Below are positions 20,617-20,895 of a DNA stretch of 20,895 nucleotides, piece after piece (position 1 is the stretch's first letter; each line of letters opens with the position of its first letter). The notes under the pieces were generated by a model. It saw only the letters and a program-made list of their open reading frames with translations, was not told the DNA's origin and ran no database searches. Both the position numbers and the translations under genes were made by a program. Origin of the DNA: a virus; the IMG/VR virus record IMGVR_UViG_3300025276_000261, positions 1 to 20,895 of that record, one strand, 5' to 3'.

Positions 20617-20895
20617 TTAGCGAGCGTTTGTGTGTTTAAATGGATTTTCTGCAAATGCTATAAAGATGTAAGTCTGATTGTTTGTGTTTAATCGACTATT
20701 TGAGTTCATCATCCTAAACCCATTTGATAGGAAATCAGTTTCATGCCCAGAGCCGTTATATTCTTCGCCATCACTATCTGGATATAAAGAAGCTTTTGAT
20801 GGGTTAAATGTAGTTCTTTTATTGTCAATAATTCGCCATCCAGTACCGCCTATGCTTTTGGTAATTATAACGGCAGGAGCAAATCCACAGTATAC
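20617..20895 (-). CDS. C-terminal part of a probable receptor-binding or tail-fibre protein
   Basis: The open frame enters the window from the right and gives 92 residues starting VYCGFAPAVIITKSIGGTGW and continuing RIIDNKRTTF, then LYPDSDGEEY, DFLSNGFRMM and YIFIAFAENPF near the end. This is the pattern G-F-x-P-x-x-[IV]...W-x-[IM]-D-x-x-R...FLSNGF...Y[IV][FY][IM]AFAE-x-PF of the lectin-like C-terminal domain found in many marine phage fibre proteins. The rest of the protein is outside the window. It ends 29 nt before the 208-aa gene, with which it is probably cotranscribed. Confidence 0.6.
   Translation of the reverse strand, partial: VYCGFAPAVIITKSIGGTGWRIIDNKRTTFNPSKASLYPDSDGEEYNGSGHETDFLSNGFRMMNSNSRLNTNNQTYIFIAFAENPFKHTNAR

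Noticed and set aside
1-20895. CRISPR arrays, insertion sequences, attachment sites and rRNA
   Set aside because: No regularly spaced repeats, transposase genes, terminal inverted repeats or rRNA-like sequence seen by eye.

Overview
The window is part of the genome of a T4-like myovirus (contractile-tailed phage) of the marine, cyanophage/pelagiphage-like branch. It holds the core T4 genes in the order usual for that branch: terminase gp17, sheath gp18, tube gp19, portal gp20, small core proteins, protease gp21, scaffold gp22, capsid gp23, a second tube-fold protein, uvsY, uvsW, late sigma gp55, recombination nuclease gp47/gp46 and clamp gp45. The DNA is AT-rich. No photosynthesis or other host-revealing genes are visible, so the host is undetermined; several near-perfect sigma70 promoters suggest an ordinary bacterial housekeeping sigma is used early. 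All genes but one lie on the minus strand, so transcription runs from high to low coordinates.

Layout, read in the direction of transcription. 20895-19961: the C-terminal end of a probable receptor-binding or tail-fibre protein, then a 208-aa putative tail protein. 19857-18211: gp17. 18189-17890: the only plus-strand gene, a small HNH-like zinc protein between gp17 and gp18. 17768-9336: the head/tail block gp18, gp19, gp20, two small core genes (one missed by a simple ORF length cutoff), a small beta-rich virion protein, gp21, gp22 and gp23. 9246-8677: the second tube-fold protein. 8535-6233: uvsY, uvsW and a small Sm-like protein, preceded by a structured leader. 6065-2476: an early operon of gp55, gp47, gp46 and two mini-genes. 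2293-1337: a DUF932 protein behind tandem promoters. 1226-789: an Hsp20 chaperone. 714-1: a DUF3310 protein and the N-terminal part of gp45.

Two promoter classes are visible. Replication/recombination genes and the DUF932 gene follow TTGACA-17 nt-TATAAT promoters. Virion genes, uvsY and hsp20 follow the T4 late motif TATAAATA (or CATAAATA), read by RNA polymerase carrying gp55 and activated by the gp45 clamp; both of those proteins are encoded here. Intrinsic terminators often sit directly against the next late promoter.

The least explained parts are two near-identical plus-strand sigma70 promoters that read antisense to the genes around them, an 88-nt foldable leader before uvsY, a terminator hairpin that contains a promoter -35 box, and tandem repeated promoters with a 7-bp inverted repeat before the DUF932 gene.
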